NCBI GenBank assembly: GCA_964628195.1
Contig: CAZVPF010000024.1
Coordinates: 1 to 40,992, forward strand
Reading direction: 5' to 3'
DNA: 40,992 bases
From: CAZVPF01 sp964628195
GTDB taxonomy: Bacteria > Planctomycetota > Phycisphaerae > Sedimentisphaerales > Anaerohalosphaeraceae
Shown here in pieces: positions 1 through 9,253 of the stretch; the first letter of the stretch is position 1, and every line of letters starts with the position of its first letter. The notes below the pieces were generated by a model that worked only from the letters and a program-made list of their open reading frames with translations, was not told the origin of the DNA and made no database searches. Both the position numbers and the translations under genes were made by a program.

Positions 1-2
1 AA

Positions 3-1043
3 GGCGTTGTTGTCTGCGACGCACAGCAAAGGCTTATCCTTGCCAACGACGCGGCCCGAAGCATACTCAACATATCCGACAGGATGTTTCAGCTTCAAAA
101 CGCACAAGATGTTATCGGCAACGGTCAGTTCCTTTCGATACTCAAACAGGCCGAAAACAACCCGGCCAACCATACCAAAAACCAGTTAGCTATCGAAATG
201 GCCGAGTTCAAAAGGACTTACGACTGCATAGTTTCCCGCATGGTCGACAGCGAAGGAAACTTCAACGGCCTGGTCGCTGTGCTGCATGACATAACCGACG
301 AGAAAGAAATGTCCGAGATGAAAAGCGATTTCGTAAGTCTCGTCTCGCACGAACTGAAGACACCGCTGGCTTCGATCAGGGCCTATGCCGAAATGCTCGC
401 CGACGGAGAGGTCGCCGAAACCGAGGACGTCGAGCGATTCTGCGACATTATCCAGAACCAGGCGAAAAGGCTGAACCACCTTATCGAGGACATACTGAAA
501 ATATCCATAATTGAATCGGACCTTATGCGCATCGTTAAGCGTCCGATCAGCCTTTCGGCGATAATCCACGAAGCGGTAAGCATGGTCAAAAACTTCGCCG
601 ACGAAAAAGATATTTCCATCCGTGTGGAAACGCCCACCACCTTCGATTTCGCCTTTGCCGACAAGGACCTGCTCCACCAGGTAATGATAAACCTGTTAAG
701 CAATGCCCTGAAGTATTCCCGCAGGGCAGGGTCGGTCATCGTTCGCGCGTGCATTGACGAAACGAGCAGAACAGCGACCGTAACAGTGACCGATAATGGG
801 ATGGGTATCGCGCCTGAGGACCTTGATAAAGTGTTTGAAAAATTCTATCGGACCGACACAGGCAAAAAATATGCCGAAGGCACGGGATTGGGGCTAAATC
901 TGGTCCGTCAGATTGTCGAAAAGTTTCATGAAGGCAGAGTTTTTGTTTCAAGCACGCCCAGCCGGGGAAGCACTTTCGGTTTTGAGCTCCCGCTTGCGAG
1001 CAGGGAAATTGCCGATGAGTTTCCGGTAACACAGAAAACATGA
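3..1043 (+). CDS. Sensor histidine kinase, 5' end outside the window
   Basis: This is the C-terminal part of a two-component histidine kinase; the reading frame is open from base 3, so the start lies to the left. The first ~90 visible residues look like the end of a PAS domain (a VVVCDAQQRLILAND-type strand pattern). The HisKA dimerisation helix follows, with the H-box SHELKTPLASIRAY carrying the phosphorylated His. The HATPase_c domain has an N-box (NLLSNALKYS), G1 (DNGMGIA), F-box (FEKFYR) and G2 (GTGLGLNLV), so all ATP-binding elements are present and the kinase should be active. Membrane segments, if any, are in the missing part. A single-domain response regulator begins 11-17 bases after the stop and is the obvious phosphotransfer partner. 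Confidence 0.93.
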   Translation, partial: GVVVCDAQQRLILANDAARSILNISDRMFQLQNAQDVIGNGQFLSILKQAENNPANHTKNQLAIEMAEFKRTYDCIVSRMVDSEGNFNGLVAVLHDITDEKEMSEMKSDFVSLVSHELKTPLASIRAYAEMLADGEVAETEDVERFCDIIQNQAKRLNHLIEDILKISIIESDLMRIVKRPISLSAIIHEAVSMVKNFADEKDISIRVETPTTFDFAFADKDLLHQVMINLLSNALKYSRRAGSVIVRACIDETSRTATVTVTDNGMGIAPEDLDKVFEKFYRTDTGKKYAEGTGLGLNLVRQIVEKFHEGRVFVSSTPSRGSTFGFELPLASREIADEFPVTQKT

Positions 1044-1060
1044 ATTTATGAGGTATGAAT

Positions 1061-1444
1061 ATGTCCGAGCTTAAAGCGTTAGTTGTAGACGACGAAATAC
1101 ATATAGTCCAGGTTATGGCGATAAAGTTAAAGAATAACGGTTACAATGTCTGGACGGCCGAAGACGGCAGAACCGCACTTGACATCGCGCTTAAGGAACA
1201 GCCGAATGTTGTAATAACCGATTACCAGATGCCCGGAATGACCGGGCTGGAGCTTGTCGAAAATCTCCGAAAGCATAAGCAGACCGAGCATACGCCCGTT
1301 ATCATTCTCACCGCAAGGGGCTTTGACATGGACCAGCAGCAGATGGACAAGCTAAAGATCGCCGCATGTCTCAGCAAACCTTTCAGCCCGCGTGAAGTTC
1401 TCGCGTGCGTTGACGAAGTTGTCGGCCATGAAGTAGCAGTTTGA
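1061..1444 (+). CDS. Single-domain response regulator (CheY-like receiver)
   Basis: A stand-alone receiver domain of about 127 residues. The N-terminal VVDDE acidic pair binds Mg2+, the phospho-acceptor Asp lies in TDYQMPGMTG, the conserved Thr is in IILTARG, and the conserved Lys is in LSKPFSP. No DNA-binding or other output domain follows, so it probably signals by protein contact or relays phosphate. Two ATGs are possible, at 1055 and 1061. The only good ribosome site (TGAGG, 1049-1053) lies 7 bases from the second and 1 base from the first, so 1061 is chosen. It sits between the kinase and an HD-GYP protein in one apparent operon. Confidence 0.9.
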   Translation: MSELKALVVDDEIHIVQVMAIKLKNNGYNVWTAEDGRTALDIALKEQPNVVITDYQMPGMTGLELVENLRKHKQTEHTPVIILTARGFDMDQQQMDKLKIAACLSKPFSPREVLACVDEVVGHEVAV

Positions 1445-1487
1445 TTTTTTCTAACATTGATTATCTTTCTATGCAAAGGGAGGCATA

Positions 1488-3047
1488 ATGGCAGTTTCAG
1501 TTGCCGTTAATATACCGGCTGTTTTGACGGGCCAGTTCGATGCGATCGCTAAAGCGATTCGTCACAAAGGATGCGGTTTCTGCGTCACCGACAGGGGGGG
1601 CAATATACTCTACCCGGGAGGTGATATGCAAAACGACCGGCCCGGCGTGGATTTTGACCCGGCGGCCCTTCCCCAAGCCGAACAGACCACCGAAGCGATT
1701 AAGCAAAACGACGACCTCCTGTTTCCCGTAGTCATCGAGGACCGGGAATATATACTCGCGCTGACAGGCACTTCCGGTGAAAGGCAGCCGTACTTCAGGG
1801 GCCTGCTGGAGGGTTTTGCGGCACAGCTTATATCTTCCGGCAAATACCAGCAGCAGATAGAGATTGTCAGCGGCGAACTGGCCCACACTTACGAGGAACT
1901 GGTGCTGCTTTACAACCTCAGTACTAATATGAAAGTTACTCATTCTATAGCCTCATACCTGCAGATGGCGTGCGATTATCTTATCGACCTTGTAAACGTT
2001 GAAGGTATAGCAGTCGTCCTGAAAACCGAAAGCGAAAACGGCAAGGACTATGTTCTTACCGCCGGTTCCGGTTATATTTCAATCGGCAAAGAAACAGCCG
2101 ACATTATGGAAGACAGGCTCAAGAATGAAATTGAGCGGGGCAAGGACGGCCTTATAGACAGCCAGGCCGAAAACGGATTCGAATACACCTGGCCCGAAAA
2201 TGTCAATAATATCATCGCCGTCCCGCTGCTCAGCGGTGAAAGACGGATAGGCATTATGTACGCCACTAACCGGCTCGACAACCAGGACTTTGACAGCACG
2301 GACGTCAAACTCTTCAACTCGGTCGCGAACCAGTGCGCCGTATTCATCGAAAACGACAGGCTCTTCGGCGACATGAAAGAGCTTTTCATCGGCTCGCTTA
2401 TGGCACTTACAAACAGCATCGACGCGAAGGACCAGTACACACGAGGCCATTCAGAAAGGGTGGCGTTCATTTCCCGGTGGATCGCTGAAAGATACTCTGA
2501 GTCACACAAACTTGACGAGGACTACATCCACAAAATATATCTTTCCGGCCTGCTGCACGATATTGGAAAGATCGGTATAAACGAAATACTCCTGCGTAAA
2601 AAGGGCAAACTTTCGCCCGAAGAGACCGAGCAGATCAAGGCTCATCCGCGTATTGGAGCAGCTATACTAAACGAGATCAAGCAGATGCGAGATGTTATAC
2701 CGGGCGTGCTCTGTCACCATGAACGACCCGACGGAAACGGCTACCCGGACGGGCTCAAAGGCGACAAGATACCCATGATAGGCCGAATTATCGGCCTGGC
2801 AGATGCCTTTGACGCGATGACCTCCAAAAGAACATACCGCGATGCCCTGACACACAAAAGGGCGTTAAAGGAAATTGAAAAGGGGCTCGGAACCCAGTTT
2901 GATAAGGAAATCGGGCAAATTTTCATCAAAAGCGACATAAACAAGCTCTGGAGCATAATCCACGACGGGTTTATTGAGTCATGGGACTACAGTAACTTTT
3001 CCGAATACGGATCTATTGCGGTCGGATCGCTGATTAAGCAGAGCTGA
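1488..3047 (+). CDS. GAF domain plus HD-GYP phosphodiesterase-type protein
   Basis: A 519-residue soluble protein. An N-terminal region (1-130) of unclear fold is followed by a GAF domain (about 150-291) and an HD-GYP domain (about 300-490). HD-GYP landmarks are all visible: H321, the HD pair in LLHDIGKIG (357-358), H386, the HHERPDGNGYP signature (410-420) and the DAFDAMTSKRTYR helix. The family hydrolyses cyclic di-GMP or related cyclic dinucleotides at a metal centre, and the ligands seen here suggest an active enzyme. The start has a GGGAGG ribosome site 5-6 bases upstream. Placed 43 bases after the response regulator, it is the likely output of this signalling operon, although it lacks a receiver domain of its own. 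Confidence 0.9.
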   Translation: MAVSVAVNIPAVLTGQFDAIAKAIRHKGCGFCVTDRGGNILYPGGDMQNDRPGVDFDPAALPQAEQTTEAIKQNDDLLFPVVIEDREYILALTGTSGERQPYFRGLLEGFAAQLISSGKYQQQIEIVSGELAHTYEELVLLYNLSTNMKVTHSIASYLQMACDYLIDLVNVEGIAVVLKTESENGKDYVLTAGSGYISIGKETADIMEDRLKNEIERGKDGLIDSQAENGFEYTWPENVNNIIAVPLLSGERRIGIMYATNRLDNQDFDSTDVKLFNSVANQCAVFIENDRLFGDMKELFIGSLMALTNSIDAKDQYTRGHSERVAFISRWIAERYSESHKLDEDYIHKIYLSGLLHDIGKIGINEILLRKKGKLSPEETEQIKAHPRIGAAILNEIKQMRDVIPGVLCHHERPDGNGYPDGLKGDKIPMIGRIIGLADAFDAMTSKRTYRDALTHKRALKEIEKGLGTQFDKEIGQIFIKSDINKLWSIIHDGFIESWDYSNFSEYGSIAVGSLIKQS

Positions 3048-3080
3048 GAAGGCATAACTGTAACGGGGCAAATATAGCAA

Positions 3081-3110
3081 ATAAAAAGGGCCCGGTTTTC
3101 GCCGAGCCTT
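3081..3110 (-). terminator. Intrinsic terminator reading on the minus strand
   Basis: Read on the minus strand, bases 3110-3086 form a nine-pair stem (one bulged C, one G-U) with a six-base loop, and are followed at once by five T. It lies downstream of the small minus-strand ORF at 3152-3316. On the plus strand the same hairpin has no T-run, so it fits the minus-strand transcript better than the HD-GYP gene, though it may act weakly in both directions. Confidence 0.6.
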
Positions 3111-3151
3111 AAATCGTTTATTCGCATCCGTTTATATCAATTAATCACCTG

Positions 3152-3316
3152 CTAAGGGGGCTTTGCCCTTTCCGAGCCCTGCGCAAGGGCTTGTGCCTGA
3201 GGGGTATCCAAAATCCAGTTGCGGGGTCCTGAGGAGTGTGTAATTTGTTTAATGACAGGGGTTTGCGGCAACAGGAATAGAATTGCCGGCACATAGTTCA
3301 GCAGCACGTTTTGCAT
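3152..3316 (-). CDS. Putative small hydrophobic-N-terminus protein, 54 residues
   Basis: An ORF missing from routine length cut-offs. ATG at 3316 is preceded by AAAGGAG with a 7-base spacer, one of the best ribosome sites in the window. The 54-residue product begins with a hydrophobic stretch (NVLLNYVPAILFLLP, residues 3-17) and ends in a polar, Ala/Gln-rich tail. A minus-strand intrinsic terminator follows 42 bases after the stop, which supports a real transcript. It lies about 360 bases downstream of the dehydrogenase gene on the same strand. I do not recognise the protein. An overlapping 12-codon ORF starting 17 bases earlier (MSKGDEKCKTCC) is an alternative reading, and the region could instead encode an untranslated RNA. 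Confidence 0.42.
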   Translation of the reverse strand: MQNVLLNYVPAILFLLPQTPVIKQITHSSGPRNWILDTPQAQALAQGSERAKPP

Positions 3317-3675
3317 TTCTCATCTCCTTTGCTCATAACTCGTTACAGCAACAGCAGTTCCGGTTGAGTGTTCGGCAGGAGAGACTTGATTTCTTTAATG
3401 AGGTTTTGGGCTTTTTAGAGGGTTAAAATGGGTAAAAACAGCTAAAAAGTCACTGTAATTACCCTGAAAATCCCTTTTTGTCTTAAGTTAATTTTATAGG
3501 ACGCTGTCCTTGTGAGATGCTTGTTCAGCCGTTTGCAGCACAGTTAAAGGGGAATTGTTTTCCGTGTTTTAAGGACATAAAGTTTTCAAAAAATTTTAAA
3601 TTCCTGAAAAATTTCCCCGCAAAGTTGCCTCTCTTTAACTTATATATCACTTTCACGTCTAAGCGATTCAATGCA

Positions 3676-4716
3676 CTACATATTGAAATCGATCATCGCT
3701 TTTAACACCCCGTCCTTATAGCCTGCCACGAGGTCGAAGGCCTCCCTGGTCTGTGCGAACCCGAAATGGTGTGTCGCCATGCACCTGACATCGAACTTTT
3801 TCTGCTCGATCATCTCCAGGGCGTCCTCAACACAGTCGCACTGTCGCCTGACGTTCTGGATGGTCAGCTCCTTTCTGCGCATTACATCTATAGCGAAGTC
3901 CACCCTGTCGACTTCCGGTATGCCTATGAGCATCAGCTTGCCACCGGGCTTGAGCAGCTCGACCGCCTGGTCAAGGGCCTCCTGCTGGCCGCAGCATTCA
4001 TAAACAGCGTCCAGTCCACCCGGCTGGGCCTGGAGAATATCTTTTACAATATCGCTTTTTTCCGGGTTGCCGGTCCAGCTTGCCCCTGCCTTTTTCGCAA
4101 GCTCCAGGCGGGCGTCAATTTTATCGGTAACATAAACCTTCTCGGCGCCCATCGAAAGGGCCGGTAAAAACACACTAAAGCCTATCGGCCCGGCCCCGAG
4201 AACCGCTATTCCGGCACCCTGCATAGGTACTGACTGCTTGACCCCGTAAACCCCGATCGCAAGCGGTTCGGATATTGCCGCCTCGTCCATACTCATGTTG
4301 TCGCTTATCTTAAAGCAGCATTCCTGCGGCATCACAATATATTCCGACAAACAGCCCGCTGCCTGTTTCGGGCACCCGAGAAAACGCAGGTTCCTGCATG
4401 TATGGTGTCTGCCTGCCTTGCACTGGTCGCACTGCCGGCACGACATCGCCGGTTCTATCGCGATGCGGTCACCGGGTTTTACACTTGTAACGCCTTTGCC
4501 GACCTGGACAACCTGCCCGGCCCCTTCATGGCCGACAGTGAACGGGTACTGCACAACCTGGCTGCCTATCCTGCCGGTTGTATAATAATGAATATCGCTG
4601 CCGCATACCCCGACAACCTCCATCTTTATCAGCACGTCGGTGTCGTTTTTGATCTCCGGATCAGGAACTTCACGCATTTCAACCTGCCTGATACCGGTCA
4701 ACTGCATCGCTTTCAT
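3676..4716 (-). CDS. Zinc-dependent medium-chain dehydrogenase, sorbitol/threonine dehydrogenase type
   Basis: A 346-residue member of the medium-chain dehydrogenase family, which oxidises polyols or sugar alcohols with NAD(P). The GroES-like half has the catalytic-zinc Cys in VGVCGSDIHYY and the GHEGAG motif. The structural-zinc loop has the Cys cluster CRQCDQCKAGRHHTC. The Rossmann half has GAGPIG, and an Asp ending the second strand (VYVTDKIDARLE) suggests NAD rather than NADP. The length is normal. The ribosome site is AGGGG just before the ATG. It lies 95 bases downstream of the URO-D-like gene on the same strand and is probably cotranscribed with it. The exact substrate cannot be read from sequence; a sorbitol, xylitol or related sugar-alcohol role is inferred. 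Confidence 0.88.
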   Translation of the reverse strand: MKAMQLTGIRQVEMREVPDPEIKNDTDVLIKMEVVGVCGSDIHYYTTGRIGSQVVQYPFTVGHEGAGQVVQVGKGVTSVKPGDRIAIEPAMSCRQCDQCKAGRHHTCRNLRFLGCPKQAAGCLSEYIVMPQECCFKISDNMSMDEAAISEPLAIGVYGVKQSVPMQGAGIAVLGAGPIGFSVFLPALSMGAEKVYVTDKIDARLELAKKAGASWTGNPEKSDIVKDILQAQPGGLDAVYECCGQQEALDQAVELLKPGGKLMLIGIPEVDRVDFAIDVMRRKELTIQNVRRQCDCVEDALEMIEQKKFDVRCMATHHFGFAQTREAFDLVAGYKDGVLKAMIDFNM

Positions 4717-4811
4717 AGTGACCCCTATAAAAAAGCAAACTGTTTACTTTGAAATTCTTGCGACCTCTCCGAACATAAACATATAAACCCGGCAAAGGCC
4801 GATTCATTTTA

Positions 4812-6107
4812 CTATCGGCAAACCTCTTCCATCGCGATTTCTGACCACTGCCACAATCGCTGCGGTTTATGTCTAACCGTTGAAATATCCTTCATAATAA
4901 ACTCAATATGACAATTCCCGCCGGCCTTGTCAAGCACCTCCCTGATGTTCGATCGTGCCTTGTCCGGGTCCCAGCTGGTCTCGGCAAGAATCGCAGGTGT
5001 CGGTTTCTGGCTTATCACATAATCATCGCCGATCTCTGAAATCATTCGCTCTATTTTACACCACGGGCTCGTAGAAATCTTCCTCAGGTTGGGAATTTTC
5101 CGCATAATATCCATCTTTCTGTCAAGCGGCTCGCAGCAGCCGTAATATGTCAGCCCGAAACGCTCAAGCCACCGCATATCGTGCTTAACCGCGAATTCCC
5201 AGTGCATTTCCGGTGAAACCTCCGAAAATATCTGCGCATTCGAGCAGCCCCACATATTATGCGGCCTTACATGATCGGGGTCATAGTCCTTGCCGGGCAG
5301 TTGACTTGTATAACCATAACCGCCCGAACCGACACGGGTGTTGTTGTTGTCCAGTGAAAGCAGGTTCTGCTGGTCAAACTGGTCCAGTTCGACCATCCAC
5401 GCCTCTACCATCCTTTCAACAGCGGCATTTACCATCTCCGGGCGAACGATCATGTCCATCATGGCTTCCTGTATACCCCACCACCGAATGAGGTAATCCC
5501 AGGGCGTGAACCAGATATGCGTCTGGCCCTGTTTTACAACCGGCAAAATTCCGTCGTAGATTTTGCACATCGCCTCGTAACAAAACTCGGTTGCCTGTTT
5601 ATTGTGCGTGATCTTCGGTAACTGGATCTTCTCGATATCTTCCGGGTCCTTGATCTGCACCTTGAAGTGCCGCGAAACAATATCACTTGCTTCATCGGTT
5701 TTGACGACATCCACGTCCTCCATAACCCCGAAATCGGTGCTGTATATCGCAAGTGGGCATACCAGGTAATCATTAACTACCATGTCAGCCGGCAGGTGTT
5801 TCCATTGATATATGGTTTTTCTCAGTTGGTCTTCCTGGTCCCGTGCCCAGGGGTTTTCGCATTGAAGCGTAAGCTCATTATTGACATTCATCTCATGCCA
5901 GCAGATTTCATTGATCCAAACCATAGGCCGTTCGGACTGCAGGTCGTTAAGCTTCGTCCACAGTTCTGCCTTGTCTTTATGGATATCCAGCGCGGCGATT
6001 TCAGCAACCTCTCCCGCAAGTCGACGCAGAATATCGATGTCTTTGCCTGAAAGCTTAATTTCTTCCGCAGCGGGCGGCGGCGTATGATGACTTGGATCGT
6101 GCAGCAT
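4812..6107 (-). CDS. Uroporphyrinogen decarboxylase (URO-D)-like protein
   Basis: A 431-residue protein resembling the divergent URO-D/cobamide-methyltransferase superfamily rather than haem-pathway HemE: it is longer than HemE and lacks its N-terminal signature. Visible features are a barrel-like pattern (WFTPWDYLIRWWGIQEAM, then a long helix MVNAAVERMVEAWM) and, near residue 320, YYGCCEPLDRKMDIM followed by KISTSPWCKIERM. That Cys/His-containing region resembles the metal-binding part of methyltransferase members, but I cannot prove zinc binding. The start has CAGGAG 8 bases upstream. It is first in a two-gene unit with the dehydrogenase, so a role in sugar or methylated-compound catabolism is possible. 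The function is unassigned beyond the family. Confidence 0.75.
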   Translation of the reverse strand: MLHDPSHHTPPPAAEEIKLSGKDIDILRRLAGEVAEIAALDIHKDKAELWTKLNDLQSERPMVWINEICWHEMNVNNELTLQCENPWARDQEDQLRKTIYQWKHLPADMVVNDYLVCPLAIYSTDFGVMEDVDVVKTDEASDIVSRHFKVQIKDPEDIEKIQLPKITHNKQATEFCYEAMCKIYDGILPVVKQGQTHIWFTPWDYLIRWWGIQEAMMDMIVRPEMVNAAVERMVEAWMVELDQFDQQNLLSLDNNNTRVGSGGYGYTSQLPGKDYDPDHVRPHNMWGCSNAQIFSEVSPEMHWEFAVKHDMRWLERFGLTYYGCCEPLDRKMDIMRKIPNLRKISTSPWCKIERMISEIGDDYVISQKPTPAILAETSWDPDKARSNIREVLDKAGGNCHIEFIMKDISTVRHKPQRLWQWSEIAMEEVCR

Positions 6108-6597
6108 TTTTTTTGCTCCTGGTTAAAATTAACTCCCCGTCGGACTATTTACCCTTACATTGGTTTCTCATAGCCGAGCGGATTCTTACTGATTCTTGAC
6201 TTCTTTTATATTTTACTGTCAGCTGTTTCATTAGATTCGCATTTTTATGGAAAAACCGGATTTTTGCAAGTTAAAAAGTGATTTTGAAGCGGGCAAGGAA
6301 AGCTATGATTCAAAGTTATAGCTGCTTGACATCAAACTGGAAATGCCCTCAAATTTGCCAAAACCAGGGTTTTGAAACTTCTGCAAAAGATGTAACACAG
6401 GGCCTGCATAGACCCGAATATTCATTAAAATGAATTAAAATGGTTAATTAACTGACCGGAATTGAGCTTGAAAACGGTTCAATGTATTTGATATATTATC
6501 AGCTGTTCTAATAAATTGTACGCAATTACATTAGCTTTATCGAAACTAATATTCCGTAAATTTATTAATTTGCCACTTTTTTGCTCAAGGAAAATAT
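6108..6597. other. 490-base intergenic region between divergent genes
   Basis: This AT-rich region separates the minus-strand URO-D-like gene from the plus-strand GH42-like gene and must hold both promoters. I find no ORF with a ribosome site, no RNA gene and no convincing pair of -35/-10 boxes; TTGATA at 6488-6493 has only a weak partner 17 bases on. Confidence 0.5.
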
Positions 6598-9018
6598 ATG
6601 CTCACAAATAACAACCACACATTAATCAGATATGCATTTCGTTTTTTCTTTGCGGTTTTTGTTATCGTGAATCTGTTTTCCGCATCCTGCCTTGCAGGCA
6701 TGTGGGAGGACCCGCCTGTCGAAAATGTCCCGCCCCTTACGGATGAGCTGATAGAAAAAATAGACGCCCGTCCCGTCCCGGATGCGGGGCTTAAAAAACT
6801 GCCCAACGGTTCAGTGGGGCTTTATATTAACGGCATGCACTATCCGTTCGTATTCGGCGCGACTCCGCTTGCCGACTCAATGGACTCCTGGCACGTCAAG
6901 ACCTGGGCAGACACGGGCCATGAACTTGTTCATGTGTTTGCAAATATCGGTTTTTATGACCCCCGCAGGGGCTACGGCGACTATCACACTCCCTTCTGGA
7001 GCGACAGGGACACCTACAACGAACAGATGGTGGAAACGCTGCTTTGGCGCATTTTAAGGGTTCACCCGCAGGCGAAGATTCTTCTGACCCTGCAAATAGA
7101 TGTCTACCCGGACTGGCACATTGAGAACCCGCAGGAGCTTATGCGAAATCAAAACAACGACTGCTTCGTCGTCGGCCACCATTTCCGCAGAATAGGCAGC
7201 GACCCGGACCGCTCGAAGCAGGAAGTTTTGGCACCGTCATTTTTTTCCGAAAAGCTTGTCGCCGACGAAAGCAGGGCGGTAGAAAGATTCATTAATAAAC
7301 TCGAAAGCACCGTTCCCGGCAAGGCCGTAATCGGCTATGTCATAGGAGGTCACCAGGACCTGCAGAACTACATGTGGCACCCGCCTAACGGTATTCGTGC
7401 CGTTGATCCCAACGCATGGGGCGACTACAGCATACCGGCAAGAAGGGCCTTCAAAAACTGGGCCCGAGATAAATACCGGAGCATCGTTACGCTCAACGAA
7501 GCATGGAAAACAGATTACAAAAGCTTTGTCGATGTAACCCCGCCCGAAGCAGAGTCTCTGATAGGCGGCTTTCGTTATCACGACCCCGAAACAGAGCAGC
7601 GTGCCGTCGACTTCAAATTCTTCCTCACCCAGGGCAGATCGAGCTATATTTTAAAACTCGCTCGCGTCGTGCGCAAAGCATCCTCGCGAAACATCATTAT
7701 CGGCGCCTACAGCGGCGAATCCGGCTGTCGAAGCGACGTGGTCGACAACCATCGAATGCTGACAGACCCCGACATGGACTTCCTCTTCCACCAGCCGTTC
7801 TATGGCGACCGCCTGCCGCCTTCGCCTTCCGGCATCAGTGCGGTGCTCGGTTCACACCAGCTTAATGGCAAGCTTTTCATCTGCGATATGGACCATCATA
7901 CCTGGCTCGGCAGGCCCCTCGGTAAGCTCGTTGCCGGCAAAGGCGTCAGTCAGAATGACCGCATGGTAGGTCGGGCACATAATATACAGCAGCTCCGCGC
8001 AATGTGGCGGCGGGAGATCGGCAGGCTTGCAGTCAACGGTTTAGGCTGGCACTACCATCCGCTGCACGGTGCCCACATGTTCGAAGCCGACTCCATCGAC
8101 GAAGAACTCATAACCATCCGCAAGTGGGTTGAGAGCGTGAAAACACCCTCGCCGCTGAACCCGGTTTCGCAAGTCGCGGTTATCTTTGACGAAAAGTCTA
8201 TTCCGTATCTCCGCTCGGGCCTGTCCCGCCTGCACTGGAACTGGTGGCACACCCAGGTCGAACAGCTTAACTCCTCCGGCGTGCCGTATATGGCGTATTA
8301 CGCCGACGACCTGCGCCAGGGAAAGATCCCGCCCGCAAAGTTGTATATCTTCATTAACCAGTTGAACCTTGATAAGGAAATGTCCGCAGCTGTCGAAAAA
8401 CTTAAGGCCCGGGGCAGGACCCTCGTCTTTAAGCAGGATGCCGGTTTTGTGCAGCACAGCCGCGGCGAAATGGGCCGTGTAAGCAAAGTTATCGGCATGG
8501 ACATGCGACTTATAGAAACCGCTGAAACCAGCCCCGCAAACACCGCACTTGAAACTGACCACCCTCTGGCCGGCGCGATCAAAAACGTCCTTGCTCAAGG
8601 TATTTCCCCAGCCGAAGAAGGATTCTTACCTGTTGAAAAAGGGCTCACTATAAACGATCCCGATGCCGCTGCACTCGCGAATTATCAAGGCACAGACATC
8701 CCCGCGCTTGCCGTTAAAGACCACGGCACATGGAAGAGCGTTTTCGCAGGCACCGACTTACTTACCGCCGGGCTTTTCCACGCCCTTGCTGAATACGCCG
8801 GCGCCTGGGTTATCGCGCCAACAGGTTACGCTGTCGCCTCCAGCGACAATGTACTGATGATCCACCCCCTCGAATCAGGAAAAGTTGAAATTGAATTAGA
8901 CAGACCCGCAAAGCTGAAACCCCTCGGGGATCGGGTTTTGAATATTCAGTCAAAAAAGAAGCATATACTGGACCTTGAAAAAGGAAATACTTATATTTTC
9001 GACCTCGTAAGAGATTGA
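6598..9018 (+). CDS. Exported GH42-like glycoside hydrolase family protein
   Basis: An 806-residue protein with an N-terminal signal peptide (hydrophobic residues 13-29, cleavage probably after the ASCLA region). Residues ~60-480 look like a TIM barrel. The LNEAWKTDYKSF motif at 299-310 resembles the helix after the acid/base strand in GH42 beta-galactosidases. Residues ~505-640 resemble the flavodoxin-like trimerisation domain of that family, and the C-terminus is a small beta domain. At the place where I would expect the acid/base Glu, the text reads GYVIGGHQDLQNYMW (246-260) with no Glu, so activity is uncertain. A substrate such as a galactoside or another polysaccharide fragment is inferred only. 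The gene stands alone; a hairpin at 9063-9088 may end the transcript. Confidence 0.72.
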   Translation: MLTNNNHTLIRYAFRFFFAVFVIVNLFSASCLAGMWEDPPVENVPPLTDELIEKIDARPVPDAGLKKLPNGSVGLYINGMHYPFVFGATPLADSMDSWHVKTWADTGHELVHVFANIGFYDPRRGYGDYHTPFWSDRDTYNEQMVETLLWRILRVHPQAKILLTLQIDVYPDWHIENPQELMRNQNNDCFVVGHHFRRIGSDPDRSKQEVLAPSFFSEKLVADESRAVERFINKLESTVPGKAVIGYVIGGHQDLQNYMWHPPNGIRAVDPNAWGDYSIPARRAFKNWARDKYRSIVTLNEAWKTDYKSFVDVTPPEAESLIGGFRYHDPETEQRAVDFKFFLTQGRSSYILKLARVVRKASSRNIIIGAYSGESGCRSDVVDNHRMLTDPDMDFLFHQPFYGDRLPPSPSGISAVLGSHQLNGKLFICDMDHHTWLGRPLGKLVAGKGVSQNDRMVGRAHNIQQLRAMWRREIGRLAVNGLGWHYHPLHGAHMFEADSIDEELITIRKWVESVKTPSPLNPVSQVAVIFDEKSIPYLRSGLSRLHWNWWHTQVEQLNSSGVPYMAYYADDLRQGKIPPAKLYIFINQLNLDKEMSAAVEKLKARGRTLVFKQDAGFVQHSRGEMGRVSKVIGMDMRLIETAETSPANTALETDHPLAGAIKNVLAQGISPAEEGFLPVEKGLTINDPDAAALANYQGTDIPALAVKDHGTWKSVFAGTDLLTAGLFHALAEYAGAWVIAPTGYAVASSDNVLMIHPLESGKVEIELDRPAKLKPLGDRVLNIQSKKKHILDLEKGNTYIFDLVRD

Positions 9019-9062
9019 AAAGGATTTGATGTGTATTGGCAGGGGGGGTAAATTATAAAGCT

Positions 9063-9088
9063 CAAAACCTGCGTTTATTCAGGTTTTG
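9063..9088. terminator. Perfect nine-pair hairpin after the GH42-like gene
   Basis: CAAAACCTG and CAGGTTTTG form a perfect stem around an eight-base loop, 45 bases after the stop at 9018. No clear T-run follows on either strand, so it may be a weak terminator or an RNA-stabilising 3' structure. Confidence 0.4.
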
Positions 9089-9197
9089 GGTTGATGCCTG
9101 CAAATTCTTGGCGACTAACTTGACCCATAAATACGCTATCTTTTTTGTGTGTCCGGCATTTTATCTTTTGCTTTTTTGAGAACCAGCCGTCATAAAC

Positions 9198-9226
9198 TTG
9201 AATTTTTAACTTAAATTGTGTATAAT
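9198..9226 (+). promoter_or_regulatory. Sigma-70-type promoter of hflX
   Basis: TTGAAT (9198-9203) and a consensus TATAAT (9221-9226) are separated by exactly 17 bases. Transcription should begin near 9233, giving a leader of about 65 bases before the TTG start of hflX at 9298. Confidence 0.72.
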
Positions 9227-9253
9227 ATAATTTGAAGAAAATAATTCTTAACC

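Noticed and set aside
3517..3705. 62-codon plus-strand ORF in the gap before the dehydrogenase
   Set aside because: No ribosome site, no motif, and it runs into the dehydrogenase gene on the opposite strand.
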